Assembly: GCF_000143415.4 (NCBI RefSeq)
Contig: NW_003314292.1
Span: 1,253,666 to 1,317,665, forward strand
Reading direction: 5' to 3'
DNA length: 64,000 nt
Source: Selaginella moellendorffii
Lineage: Eukaryota; Streptophyta; Lycopodiopsida; Selaginellales; Selaginellaceae
The position numbers and the translations under genes are program-made. Below the pieces are notes generated by a model. The model was not told the DNA's origin. It ran no database searches and saw only the letters and a program-made list of their open reading frames with translations. Shown here piece by piece: positions 23,301 through 33,675 of this stretch; the stretch's first letter is position 1; each line of letters begins with the position of its first letter.

Positions 23301-24958
23301 CTAAGACTTGTGTCTCTTTCTTGCTCATGGCTCATGGACGCAATCTCCAGCATGGTGCTGGCTTACAAGTTTTGATCTGACCAAAACCATGCCTTTATTG
23401 ATCCCAGCCGAACTCTGAACACATTTACAGGGATCTGGACGTGAGCTGGGCCTGTAAACCTCGCCTGGTATGGTGAAAGCCGGCTGATAAGTGTGCCTTT
23501 TTATCCGATTGACTTGTACAAGTGCCAACCACAAAAATGACTCGGTACCTCAAGAGCTCCTGGTCGACAATAGTAGCAACTGGAGTATCTGGTGACCACT
23601 TCTTCCACCTAAGTTAATATACACACTAAAAAACTTGAGAACTACATGCTTACGATGAATTCGAGCAAGTCTCCACTGTACATCTTCTAAAGTCACGGTT
23701 CTTGCATCGCTGAAATGGCCGTCCGAGGGACTACCAGAGATAGCTCCTCGAGACCTCCTCGAAATTGACTATAAAGCGTTGTCATTCCACTCTCACATAA
23801 GCAACCTTCCATGGAAGTCGCATTGTATACTCCCAATATACTGCACGAATCTGGAACTCAAAGTCGTGCCACAGCTGCCCTTGCCCAGAAGAGAGGCAGA
23901 CCATGTACGTAGTCTCCATCCCGTTTTCTTGCCAAGTTAGAACGGAAAATCGGACCTACACCGATACCTCCAAAGACTTCTAGATGTAACTCACCAAGCC
24001 GTCCATCTTGAAGTGGAAATCTTCAATGTTCTTTCGAAGTTCAAAGGAACCTTGTTACATGGCAGCCCTCGTAGTCCAAAAGAACAAGGACTTTTGGTGG
24101 AAAGACGACTTGACCTGTGTTTACTCTGAAAAATCAAGAAGTTCGTTCTGCAAAAGAATTTTCTCGTTTTCAGCAAAAATATGCATCAAGAAAGAAGGGC
24201 GCAGTTTTACCCAAAAACCTTTCCATTTTCTACAGCTCATGGACGTGAGACAATCATCGATCGCAAACAGAACGTCACCTTACCTTCAGGCGAAATCGAT
24301 GTCCGGAGGAGAATGCCCAGGGCAGGAGCTCTTGGGCTTGTGGTGATGCGCAGCATTTAACTTGATGCCCAAGATGACCTCCATTTTTTGCAGATGATGG
24401 TCTCACACACTGAAGGTCTGCAGTTCGAACCTTAAGAAGAAATCTTTGGTTCTTTTTCCATAGCAGGACTCTATTGTCTCTTGAGGTCTCTCCGAGTCAG
24501 GCTAGTCTAGTTACTGCTAGGACGTTTTCAAGGGCCATTTTTTGTTTCAACAGATAAATTAACTATACAACAACGCGTTTTAAGCCGGGGAGTTTCCCGT
24601 TTGCTGCTTGAACAACTACTAAAATACAGGAATCTCTCCAAATTTTTCTTCTCCACGTTGAAGCCGGGCACTTTTTTCCGGCGTCACTACTGTGATAGTG
24701 ACTTAGTCAGTTGGACAAGTTCTTAATTCAGGCAGAAGCATATCATCTCATCAGCACAGCCTCAAATCGCTTCAGACTTGGCCAAGGGCAAGACTAATTA
24801 CACACGTCTGCTTGCGCATCCTGACAGGGAAGTGGAGGCTTGGTTGAAGCCTCTTCGTGAGCAGGTCGTCTCAGTGAGCCACTGTGGAAGCAGGAGCTTG
24901 AAAAGCGATCACTTTCTGCAAAGTAGCCTTCGAATTTTTGTTTGTGTTTGCTTTATAG
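20385..24958. other. AT-rich intergenic region, no recognisable gene
   Basis: No open frame here has length, codon bias or motif support; the longest (24008-24346, 112 codons) resembles nothing I know. The stretch 23300-24300 is less AT-rich and could hold decayed coding sequence, but I cannot assign it. At 24401-24431 there is a short tRNA-3'-half-like patch ending in GTTCGAACC. The last 60 bases before 24959 end in a pyrimidine stretch plus TATAG, so a 5'-UTR intron of the next gene is possible. Confidence 0.5.
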
Positions 24959-26690
24959 ATGAACTCTTTCCTCAATTTGTGTTTCCTTCTCGCACTTCTG
25001 CTGGCTGCTGGAGAAGGAGCTGGAATCCTCAAGCTCCAGCACAGGTACTCTGGATTGGAAGGATCGAGCAAGCAGAATGAGAAGCTCGGCCTTGGCATGA
25101 GCAAGCAACACTTGCAACACCTTGTGGAGCACAATGACAGGCGTGGGAGATTTCTCCAAGGGATAAGCTTCCCTCTCAAAGGAAACTACTCTGATCTTGG
25201 GTAAGCTCCTCGAACTTAAATCCATTCATTCATATCTTCCTTCTCTACTGTCAGGCTCTACTACACTGAAATAGGACTTGGAAATCCAGTCCAGAAGCTT
25301 AAAGTCATTGTTGATACCGGGAGCGACATACTCTGGGTAAAGTGCTCGCCATGTCGCTCCTGCTTGTCAAAACAGGACATAATTGTAAGTTAGAAAAAGA
25401 AAGCTTTTGTTTATGCGTTCTAATAATGCGTTTGAACTGATCAGCCTCCTTTGTCAATCTACAATCTCTCCGCGTCGTCAACTTCTTCCGTTTCATCATG
25501 CTCGGATCCACTATGCACTGGGGAGGAAGTAGTCTGTTCCCGTAGTGGAAACAACAGCGCTTGTGCCTACGTCAGTTCATACCAGGACAAGTCAGCTTCG
25601 GTCGGGGCGTACGTGAGGGATGACATGCACTACGTCCTTCACGGTGGAAATGCTACGACTTCACGCATTTTCTTCGGGTTCGTTGCTTTTCTTTCCTTTC
25701 TCTCTCTTTAAGCACACAACATTTGTTCAGGTGTGCAACAAACATTACTGGAAGCTGGCCTGTGGATGGAATCATGGGATTTGGCCTGATTTCTAAGACT
25801 GTTCCCAACCAGATTGCGACCCAGAGGAACATGTCGAGAGTTTTCTCTCATTGCTTAGGGGGTGAAAAACACGGTGGCGGCATACTCGAGTTTGGGGAAG
25901 CACCAAACACAACAGAGATGGTTTTCACTCCCCTCTTAAACGTCACGTAAGATTGTATATGATCTTTTCCATCTTTGCTGATGCTTTCATTCACTCAATC
26001 AGGACTCACTACAATGTCGACTTGCTCAGCATTTCGGTCAACTCAAAAGTTCTTCCAATCGATCCAAAAGAGTTTTCGTATGTTAGAAACAGCACGAATA
26101 ACACTGGTGTTATCATTGACAGTGGCACGACTTTCGTACTTCTCACGACTAAAGCAAACCGAATGCTTTTCCAGGAGGTAAGTATACTAGAAGGCTCTTT
26201 TATCAGAGTTTAATGATGCGCAGATTAAGAGCCTAACTACAGCAAAGCTGGGACCTAAGCTGGAAGGACTTGAATGCTTCTACCTTAAATCAGGGTAGAA
26301 TGAGAATGGAAAGAACAATTAAACTCATTTGTTTCTCTCTTGTGTAGATTAACTATGGAAACATCATTTCCAAATGTGACGCTTACTTTCAGCGGAGGAT
26401 CAACAATGAAACTAAAACCAGACAATTATCTGGTGATGGCAGAGTATAAAAAGGTTCGTTATTCTGCTAGTTAATGCCAGTTCTTAGTGATATTTTAGAA
26501 GCGCAATGGATACTGCTACGCATGGTCATCAGCTGATGGCCTGACAATATTTGGAGGTAAAGTTTTTCATATGAAACTTAATTCTGATTAGGATTGAAAC
26601 TTTGCAGAGATTGTTTTAAAGGATAAGCTGGTGTTTTATGACGTTGAGAACCGAAGAATCGGCTGGAAAGGTCAGAACTGCTCGTCTTGA
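24959..26690 (+). CDS. Secreted pepsin-type aspartic protease (family A1), 9 exons
   Basis: The exons join in frame to 437 codons: 24959-25200, 25255-25384, 25445-25677, 25731-25946, 26003-26177, 26224-26294, 26348-26453, 26499-26556 and 26608-26690. All introns are GT-AG and 43-60 bp. The protein opens with a signal peptide (MNSFLNLCFLLALLLAAGEG), then a short prosegment. It has the first catalytic motif VDTGSDILWVKC, followed by a Cys-rich CSPCRSC segment typical of plant nucellin-like/atypical aspartic proteases, and the second catalytic motif IIDSGTTFVLL. There is no plant-specific saposin-like insert. The C-terminus GWKGQNCSS fits the family, without a clear GPI signal. It likely acts in the secretory pathway or apoplast; the substrate is unknown. 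Polyadenylation-like AATAAA variants follow near 26715. Confidence 0.9.
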
Positions 26691-26813
26691 GAGTGGCCAA
26701 TTTTATGAAATAATTTAATAAAAGTTTTACATCACATGATCTATCCAGATCGACACTCGGGAAGAGCCTGTGGATATCTGGATTTATCTTCACAGTAGTC
26801 GTATATCATATAG

Positions 26814-27708
26814 TTAGCACGGTAGCAAATGGTGTTGTGATTCACTGAGCAATGCTTGGGGAACCACGCTCGAAGCTCCAGATGGACACTCCTCAGCTAA
26901 AGTTGACGAGTGACAGTCACTGAGGATCAAGTTGGAGTACTCGGTGGCAAATGGAGCATATGAGTAGTCTACTTTAGATCTTCCACCATCTGTGGCCATT
27001 GAGAAGCATCCCAGATTGTAGCGAAAACGTTCATTGGCTTCAGAGGATAGTCTTCTCCCAGTTCTTCCGACTTGAGAACTTCTCGAATGGGTATATCATC
27101 CACAAAGAACCTGTGAGTGATTATAAGAAAAATAGCACATTTTCTTTCTCAATGAAGACTTACACAATGTGATAAGGAGTTCAAAAGATGCTGTAGTTGT
27201 GGAAGTCGGCAGTGGGATCAAACCATAGCTTGAACCTTTGCTCTCTTCCAGTGGACGTGCTGCCATTGCCGTAGATGTTTGTCTGGATGATGTATAGATC
27301 CCCAGATGCTGCTCCCAAAAATCCTAAGTCAATCTCATCGTGTGTAAACTCCAGAGGAATAGTTTGCCGGAAGTTTCACGGCCGAGTTGAAGGAGCGAAA
27401 CGTGTAATTGTTGTGAGACTTGATCCCGGAACCTGAGCCATGGATAAATCAGTCTTTTAGAGAGAGAGAACTTAATATGTACCTGATGTGCTGTCTAGTT
27501 TGAGTGTGACTTCCATACCGTTCTCCGAAACTTCGCTGTGATCAAATCCCCACACCACTGAAAAGTGTTGAGAGAAAGACGTGGTGTCAAACATGCTGGT
27601 AAGATTTTGATCCAAATGAAATCGCTTGGTTGGAAATTGCCGTGCATGGGAAAGGACAACACTGGAGAAGGAGAAGAAGAAGAAGTAGAAGAAAACCGCG
27701 ATTGTCAT
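26814..27708 (-). pseudogene. Xyloglucan endotransglucosylase/hydrolase (GH16) pseudogene
   Basis: Three exons are recognisable (27708-27483, 27432-27164, 27110-26814). They give a signal peptide (MTIAVFFYFFFF...), XTH core segments ([55 protein letters not shown]) and the C-terminal XTH domain. It resembles the XTH27/28 subgroup. Lesions: (1) a frameshifting deletion removes the strand before the active site, where the normal frame hits TGA; (2) the active-site block reads [10 protein letters not shown], so the second acid of HDEIDFEFLG is replaced by Gly; (3) an in-frame TGA replaces the Trp after NYSIF; (4) a 1-bp frameshift precedes ATDGG. Enzyme activity is impossible as written. Confidence 0.88.
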
Positions 27709-27941
27709 GGTGTCTAACTTGAAGCTCCAAATGAACTCCCTGCCCAAGCCATCAGTGCTAATCGATGGGTACATTTGGAGAGGGAGATAGGAAAAGAACG
27801 AGCGGTTATAAAGGAAACTGAACAACATAAAAGAAGAAAGCAAAACCTCTTCACATTCTTTGCTTTACCGGTTTTCTGTTGACAAAACGCTGGCGAGCAT
27901 CAAATTTTTAAGAAAAATTGGAAGAGCATTGCATCGAATAA

Positions 27942-29252
27942 TCAAGGGGCCGCCAATGCAAAATTTCTAGCAAGCATGGCATATGCAGCTCCACATTTTG
28001 GCTCTAGCTCCACAACCTTATTTGCATACTCTGCGACGAAGGCAAACTTGGGATCTGGCAAGCCTACCAAGCATGACCACTCCAATCCACTGGGCTCGAA
28101 TGGCATATTTAAAACAACATCCCATGCATCTTCCACAAATCCTCCCCTTGCCAAGAGATCAACCACGCAACAGTAATGTTGCTTTGTAGGTACCAAGCCA
28201 AAGTCGTATTGCATGGAATGGAAACATAGCATTGCTGCCCCAATCTTTCCAGTGTGCTTCCATGCCAGAAGTCCAGAGGCAAAACAAGCCTCGTTGGGAG
28301 ACAAGTAGAGCTTGAGTGTATCCAAAAGGAAGATTGCTTGTGTGGAATGCCCATATTGGGCATACGATGCCAGCAATGCATTCCAGGTCACTATATTTTT
28401 CTGAGAAATTTGGTCAAACACAACTCTTGCTCGGTCAACGTAGCTAGCTGTTCCATAGACGGCCACGATTGTTGTCCACGAGACTATGTCCTTGGTTAAG
28501 GCCTTTCTAAAAATGCTTATTGCTTCTTTAATGAGCCCTTCCTGGGCATATGCTGTAAGAAGAATATTTACAGAAGCTACGTCTTTTTCCATCATGTTTT
28601 GGTACACAGTGCTGACCATTTCTAAATTTCCTTGTTTTTGAAATGTCACTAAATATGCGTTATAAGCAGCTAGATCCCATACAGGCATGCTGTTAAACGT
28701 TTCTCTGGATCTTTGAAAATGCCCGAATTGGGTATACGCAGCGAGCATAGTTGTAAATGAGACCAAGGAGTGTTGTGGCATTTTATTGAAACAGAAAACC
28801 GCATCTTCAAGGCTATCCCCACATTTGACAAACGCATTTAGCATTGCATTCCAGGAAACCAAGTTGCGCTGTGGCATTTCCTGGAAGAGCTCTTGGCAGT
28901 CCAAGAGATGGCCGTGGCTGGAGTAAGCTTCAAGCATAACAGTCCACGAAATAACATTCCTCTCAGGCATTTGATCGAAGGTTTCCCTTGCGCTATCAAG
29001 ATGCCCTCCCTGAGCATAGGCATATACCATGGCTGTCCAAGTCACAAGATTTGTCTGTGGGATTTTCTCAAACAGAGCTTTGGCTTGCTGGAGATGCCCT
29101 GATTGGGCATATGCGGATATGAGAGCAGTCCACAACACCAAGTTCTTTCTTGGAAAGATATCAAACAGCCTTTTAGTCTCTCTTAAGCTTTGGCGATTCC
29201 CATTTTTTGTGACATCTAGCATGTTAGCTGTATTGTCTACCAAAGTTCTCAT
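27942..29252 (-). CDS. PPR protein built mainly of S-type repeats, intronless (436 aa)
   Basis: A single open frame of pentatricopeptide repeats. From about residue 25 to 330 the repeats recur about every 31 residues with the pattern N(L/V)VSWTAMLxAYxxxGHLxxAxxxFxxMPxR, which is the S-type unit. The last part (VPTKQHYCCVVDLLARGG, then an E-like segment ending ELEPKCGAAYAMLARNFA) matches the terminal E motif of PLS-class proteins; there is no DYW domain. Such proteins bind single-stranded RNA in mitochondria or plastids, usually for editing, but no clear transit peptide is visible from the first Met. It starts 159 bp from the divergent Cys-rich peptide gene. Confidence 0.88.
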   Translation of the reverse strand: MRTLVDNTANMLDVTKNGNRQSLRETKRLFDIFPRKNLVLWTALISAYAQSGHLQQAKALFEKIPQTNLVTWTAMVYAYAQGGHLDSARETFDQMPERNVISWTVMLEAYSSHGHLLDCQELFQEMPQRNLVSWNAMLNAFVKCGDSLEDAVFCFNKMPQHSLVSFTTMLAAYTQFGHFQRSRETFNSMPVWDLAAYNAYLVTFQKQGNLEMVSTVYQNMMEKDVASVNILLTAYAQEGLIKEAISIFRKALTKDIVSWTTIVAVYGTASYVDRARVVFDQISQKNIVTWNALLASYAQYGHSTQAIFLLDTLKLYLSPNEACFASGLLAWKHTGKIGAAMLCFHSMQYDFGLVPTKQHYCCVVDLLARGGFVEDAWDVVLNMPFEPSGLEWSCLVGLPDPKFAFVAEYANKVVELEPKCGAAYAMLARNFALAAP

Positions 29253-29411
29253 GGAATAAAGGAAGCAGTAAAGTAATCCATTGGACTCCTTGATAATTTG
29301 TCAACACCAAATCCAAGCTAACTCTCCAGTCACTATCTCTATGGAGGAAAAAACAACACCCAAAACCAACCTTTTGATTGGAAAACTCTTGTGAGTCTTG
29401 AAGAACTTGCA

Positions 29412-29576
29412 ATGGAGTGGAGACACGCTTCCGTGTTGATGCTAGTGATTATCTTCATTATGTCTTCTGGATTAAAAGAAGATTGCGTCGGATTTGCTGG
29501 CAGTTGCTCACCAATAAATCCTGGAGGAGTTTTTCAAAGCTGTTGCTTCCCTTACACATGCACCGCCGTGATTTAG
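29412..29576 (+). CDS. Small secreted cysteine-rich peptide (54 aa), unassigned
   Basis: The frame MEWRHASVLMLVIIFIMSSG... begins with a hydrophobic signal-peptide-like segment (residues 8-20). A short mature part follows with five cysteines spaced C-x6-C-x11-CC-x4-C, close to the end. The spacing resembles the first five cysteines of knottin-type plant defence peptides, which need a sixth. Either this peptide has an unpaired Cys, or a splice site (GTGATT just before the stop) adds a further exon. The stop is 65 bp before the chitinase ATG on the same strand. I do not recognise a family. Being very short, it could also be a chance frame or an upstream ORF. Confidence 0.45.
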   Translation: MEWRHASVLMLVIIFIMSSGLKEDCVGFAGSCSPINPGGVFQSCCFPYTCTAVI

Positions 29577-29597
29577 TAGAAAAGTCTATTTGATAAA

Positions 29598-29604
29598 TAT
29601 ATAG
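29598..29604 (+). promoter_or_regulatory. Possible TATA box of the chitinase gene
   Basis: TATATAG lies 38 bp before the chitinase ATG (29642), which would leave a leader of only about 10 nt. It suggests the chitinase has its own promoter overlapping the end of the Cys-rich peptide gene. Confidence 0.4.
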
Positions 29605-29641
29605 TATTTAAGATCACCAAGGGCAAAGGAAAAATCAAAAC

Positions 29642-31084
29642 ATGGCAACAGTCATTCTAGTGTTGCTTCTAACATTGTCAGCAGGAAAATTCACAGTATC
29701 TCAGGATTGTGGTGCCCAAGCATCATTTGCATCTTGTCCACCAGGCCGGTGCTGCAGCCAGTATGGCTACTGCGGCACAACGACAGCCTATTGTGGATCT
29801 GGCTGCCAGAGCCAGTGCAATCAAGAGATCTGTGGCATCCAGGCAAACTTTGCGGCTTGTTCTCCCTCTTCCTCTTGCTGCAGCCAATATGGCTTCTGCG
29901 GCACTGGATCTTCATACTGCGGCCAGGGTTGCCAGAGCGGAGCTTGCACTTCCACACCGATCACCCCGGTCAAACTTGGCTACTGGTACGTTGACTCCTC
30001 GCCGGCATCCCAAATCAACTCGTGCCTCTACACGCACTTGCTCTACGCATTCGTGGATCTAAACCCCACGACCTTCACGGTGGCTCCGTCGGCTTCCTTG
30101 GATCCCGGCAACTCCAAGATCTCGTCCTTTGCCTCCACCGTCAAGCTCAAGAATCCAAACGTCAAGACCCTCTTGTCGATCGGGGGTGGCAGCAGCGACA
30201 AGGAAGCGTTTGCTGCCATGGTGAGCTCGCCATCTTCGCGGGCCACGTTCATCAACAGCACGATTACGCTCGCTAAGAAGTATGGCTTCGATGGCCTTGA
30301 TCTGGACTGGGAGCATCCAAACAACGCCTCGCAGATGACCAATCTTGGGGCTCTCTTCCAAGAGTGGCGCGCCAAAGCTCCTTCGGGTATGCTCCTCGCC
30401 GCAGCTACATTCTACGCGAATCCACAGCCGGCCTGGATGGGCGGCGCAACGTACCCAGTGGCGTCCATCCAAGCAAACCTGGACTGGATCCTCGTCATGG
30501 CCTACGATTTCCACGGGCCGTCATTCGAGACCACCACCAACGTCCCCGCGCCACTGTACGACCCGTCAAACCCCACGGTCAACGGCGACTATGGCATCAC
30601 CCAGTGGCTGCAGTCGCTGACCCAGTCAAAGGTGGTATACGGAATTCCCGCCTATGGTTACAATTGGCAGCTGGTCAACGCAGCAAACCATGGGATTGGA
30701 GCGCCTTCGAATGGAGTCTCAAGCGCACTACCGGAGAACCCAACGTTTGCCCAGATTGTGAGCTTCTTGGCGTCCAGTGGTGCTACCGTGGTTCACAATG
30801 ATACCACGGTTTCCACTTATGCGTACAGTGGGACTACCTGGATTGGCTACGACGATGCGTGGTCAGTGACGAGGAAGGTGAACTATGTGAAAAACAAAGG
30901 AATACGAGGATATGGGTTCTGGACGGCCCTTGGGGATGATTCTAGCGCCACTCTTGCAAAAGCAGGTAAACAAACATTTCAATACTGTCATGATGTTTCT
31001 TTCACATATTTGACTCATGGTTTGGTGTTTGCAGCTGCCAAAACGCTCAATGGAAAGTACTGTAATGGAACCCAGATATCTTGA
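29642..31084 (+). CDS. Chitinase with two hevein (CBM18) domains and a GH18 catalytic domain
   Basis: Secreted enzyme that hydrolyses beta-1,4-N-acetylglucosamine polymers. The signal peptide is residues 1-20. Two hevein-type chitin-binding domains follow at about 22-60 and 63-102, each with the pattern CCSQYG(Y/F)CG and eight cysteines. The GH18 barrel spans about 109-455 with catalytic motif [10 protein letters not shown]; the acid is Glu at about 223. Other GH18 landmarks are LLSIGGG and [11 protein letters not shown] 69-bp GT-AG intron (30966-31034) near the 3' end is probably removed, giving 457 aa ending [17 protein letters not shown]. Because 69 is a multiple of three without stops, retention gives 480 aa. 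Most seed-plant hevein chitinases carry GH19 domains, so this pairing is notable. A defence or cell-wall role is likely. The last 38 bp overlap the end of the convergent PPR frame. Confidence 0.93.
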   Translation: MATVILVLLLTLSAGKFTVSQDCGAQASFASCPPGRCCSQYGYCGTTTAYCGSGCQSQCNQEICGIQANFAACSPSSSCCSQYGFCGTGSSYCGQGCQSGACTSTPITPVKLGYWYVDSSPASQINSCLYTHLLYAFVDLNPTTFTVAPSASLDPGNSKISSFASTVKLKNPNVKTLLSIGGGSSDKEAFAAMVSSPSSRATFINSTITLAKKYGFDGLDLDWEHPNNASQMTNLGALFQEWRAKAPSGMLLAAATFYANPQPAWMGGATYPVASIQANLDWILVMAYDFHGPSFETTTNVPAPLYDPSNPTVNGDYGITQWLQSLTQSKVVYGIPAYGYNWQLVNAANHGIGAPSNGVSSALPENPTFAQIVSFLASSGATVVHNDTTVSTYAYSGTTWIGYDDAWSVTRKVNYVKNKGIRGYGFWTALGDDSSATLAKAGKQTFQYCHDVSFTYLTHGLVFAAAKTLNGKYCNGTQIS

Positions 31085-33596
31085 TAGATTTCTGGTAGTA
31101 TGTATCAACTCTTCCCCTTAAATAATTGTCACCCCCTTCTTCTTGAGTAGGAGCAAACAAGTTGGAGAGGATGACATGAGCAGCACTGTTGATACCATCC
31201 AGCTCCAAAAGCCGAAACGCTGCTCGCAATCCTCTCTCCACGTCCCCGTGCAAGTTACAAGCCCCCAGCAACGTCAGCCATCCCACGCAATCCTCCCGGG
31301 ATCCACATCCACTTCTCATAAACTCCTCGGCCTCCTCCAGCCATCCAACCTTGCTCAAGAGATCCACCACGCATCCCCTGTGCTCCGCCGCGGCACCAAT
31401 CCCATAGTCCACCTCCATCGATCCAAAGGCTCGGCACCCTTCCTGGATCATCCCGGTGTGGCTGAGAGACGCTAGCACTCCCACCAAGCTCACCTCCGTG
31501 GGACTCACTCCTTGCTGCTGCATCGCCCAGAACAATCCCAGAGCCTCGTTCCAGCTGCCGTGCTGCGTGTGTCCCAGCACCAGGGCGTTCCACGCGACAG
31601 CGTCGTCGAGCTCAAACAGCCGGCTCGAGAAGAAGACGCTGCTCGCGGCCTCCAAGTTGCCACACTTGCTGTACATGTCCACCAGCGCGTTTGCGATGGA
31701 TTTCTCACGCTCCAGCCCGGCCTCCACCACGCGGGCATGAACTCTCCGGGCCTCCGGGAGCGTCGAGGCTGCCGTGACACACGAGTTGATGAGCGCCAGC
31801 AGCGTGATCTTGCTCGGGGACAGTCCCTGCTGCTGCATCTCGCCAACCATCGTCACGACCAGCCGAAGATCATCGCTGCAAGCCGCGAGCATGACGTTCC
31901 ATGACGATTCGTCGCGAGCTGGCATCCTCCGGAAGCACTTCCAGGCGCTGGCGACGTCTCCACACCTCAGGTACATGTTGATGAGCGCGTTTCCGAGGAT
32001 CACGTAGTCCCTGTCCAGCTCCTCTTCCATGATTCTCTCGTGGATCCGTCTCCCTTCCTGGAGAGCTCTCAAGCTCCCCAGCGAGTCCACAACGATGATC
32101 AAGCTGGCCTTGTTGGGACGAAATCCTTCCAGCTGCATTGCGTAGAAGAGCTCCATGGCTTTTGCAAAGTCGCCACATTGAGCGTACGCTGCAACGATAA
32201 CAGTCCATAGGACCACATCTCGTCTCTCGACTCTATCAAACACCAGTTTTGCGCTTGTAGCGTCCCTGCAGTTACCAAACATCGTTATTAGTGCAGTGGC
32301 CAGAACAGTATCCAAATCCAGACCTGACTCGAGAACGTAGCCATAGATCCTCCCGGCTTCCTCGAGTGGAACCTGGATCTCCCCCGAGTTCAAAACCGTG
32401 AGGAAAGTCACCTTGTTTGGACGAATTCCTTGGAGTTGCATCAACCTGAAAGAATCCAGTGCCCCGAGCATGGCACCGCACTGGACGAAAGCAGCGATCA
32501 TGGCAGTCCATGAGATGATGTCCCGCTCTGGCATGGAGCGGAAAACATCCAGCGCTTCGTCGAGACAGCCACACTTGCCATACATGTCGACGATGGCGTT
32601 TCCCAGTGCCAAGTCCTGCTCGATGCCACTCCTCAAGAACAAGCCATGCATCGCCCTGGCCTCTAGAGAGTCGTCGGCAGCAGCAACCGCGTTGAAAACC
32701 GCCAGGAACGAAACTTTGCTCGGCAAACTTCCCTCTAGCTGCATTTCCCGGAAGAGAAGCATCGCCTCTTCCCTGTAGTCATTCTCGGCGTACACCCAGA
32801 GCATGGCGTTCCACGAGACCACGTCGTGCCTCTGGATCTCCCGGAACGCGTCGCAAGCGTCCTCCATTCTCCCAAACCGGCTGTGCATGCTGACGAGCAC
32901 GGTGGCGACGACGGCGTCGGAGAGAAAGCCCATCTCGAAAACGTTGGAGCGAATCTGGGCAGTGTTGGGGAGGCACGAATGCTCCACGCAAGCGTTGAGC
33001 AGCGTCACGATGGTGATCTTGTTGGGCGTCACCCCGGCCTGGAGCATTTCCTGGTAAGCCTGGATTGCTCGCTCGCAATCCCCGTTCCGGGCATATGCTG
33101 CGAGCAATCTCGTCCAAGTCACAACATCCCCGATCCTTACTCGATCGATCACCTCTCTGGCGTCGGCCAAGCTCCCACACTTGAGATACATCTGGACGAG
33201 CTGGATGCTTAGAGCCTTCTCCGTCTCGCCACCTTTTTGTTGGGCTAGCTGGTGGACGCGTTTGCCTTGGGCCAATGCTCTCGAGTTGATGCAAGCCCAC
33301 AAGAGACTGGAGAGAACACCGGTGCCAACTATCTCAGTTTCTAGACTAGAGAGGATTTGCTTCAGAGTACCTGCGGGTAGCGTCGCATCTCCCTCAACTC
33401 CCAGATGTAACGTACAGAAGCCTCGAAAGAAACAGCGGCGTCGCCATGACATTGGAGCCACATCGCTCGCGAAAGTTTGCACCTTATGCTTAGTTAGAAA
33501 CCCACTTTGGGACGTCGAGGGGACAACTAAAAGCCCACCTCGCGCTGAAGAACAAAAACCTCTGATCTCCTGCAATCCAAATGAGAGCAAAGACAA
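31047..33596 (-). CDS. PLS-class PPR protein with E motif, intronless (849 aa)
   Basis: A single frame with about 17 PPR units in P-L-S order (for example [21 protein letters not shown], then [18 protein letters not shown], then [14 protein letters not shown]). It ends with [19 protein letters not shown] and an E-type segment ([20 protein letters not shown]). There is no DYW domain. The Ser/Arg-rich first 60 residues are consistent with a mitochondrial or plastid presequence. The terminal 40 residues after the E motif ([13 protein letters not shown]...) look unlike the family and overlap the chitinase 3' end, so the true stop or an unseen intron should be considered. Expected role: sequence-specific organelle RNA binding, often linked to C-to-U editing. 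Confidence 0.88.
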   Translation of the reverse strand: MSLLSFGLQEIRGFCSSARGGLLVVPSTSQSGFLTKHKVQTFASDVAPMSWRRRCFFRGFCTLHLGVEGDATLPAGTLKQILSSLETEIVGTGVLSSLLWACINSRALAQGKRVHQLAQQKGGETEKALSIQLVQMYLKCGSLADAREVIDRVRIGDVVTWTRLLAAYARNGDCERAIQAYQEMLQAGVTPNKITIVTLLNACVEHSCLPNTAQIRSNVFEMGFLSDAVVATVLVSMHSRFGRMEDACDAFREIQRHDVVSWNAMLWVYAENDYREEAMLLFREMQLEGSLPSKVSFLAVFNAVAAADDSLEARAMHGLFLRSGIEQDLALGNAIVDMYGKCGCLDEALDVFRSMPERDIISWTAMIAAFVQCGAMLGALDSFRLMQLQGIRPNKVTFLTVLNSGEIQVPLEEAGRIYGYVLESGLDLDTVLATALITMFGNCRDATSAKLVFDRVERRDVVLWTVIVAAYAQCGDFAKAMELFYAMQLEGFRPNKASLIIVVDSLGSLRALQEGRRIHERIMEEELDRDYVILGNALINMYLRCGDVASAWKCFRRMPARDESSWNVMLAACSDDLRLVVTMVGEMQQQGLSPSKITLLALINSCVTAASTLPEARRVHARVVEAGLEREKSIANALVDMYSKCGNLEAASSVFFSSRLFELDDAVAWNALVLGHTQHGSWNEALGLFWAMQQQGVSPTEVSLVGVLASLSHTGMIQEGCRAFGSMEVDYGIGAAAEHRGCVVDLLSKVGWLEEAEEFMRSGCGSREDCVGWLTLLGACNLHGDVERGLRAAFRLLELDGINSAAHVILSNLFAPTQEEGGDNYLRGRVDTYYQKSIKISGFHYSTFH

Positions 33597-33675
33597 AAAC
33601 CCGATGCAGAAAGTAGGATACCTCGACGCCTGAATTCGATTTTCGAAAATTTCCCACAGCTCAATCTCAGTCTCG

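Noticed and set aside
30059-30514. A 151-aa minus-strand frame inside the chitinase
   Set aside because: It is antisense to well-conserved GH18 coding sequence and has no motif of its own.
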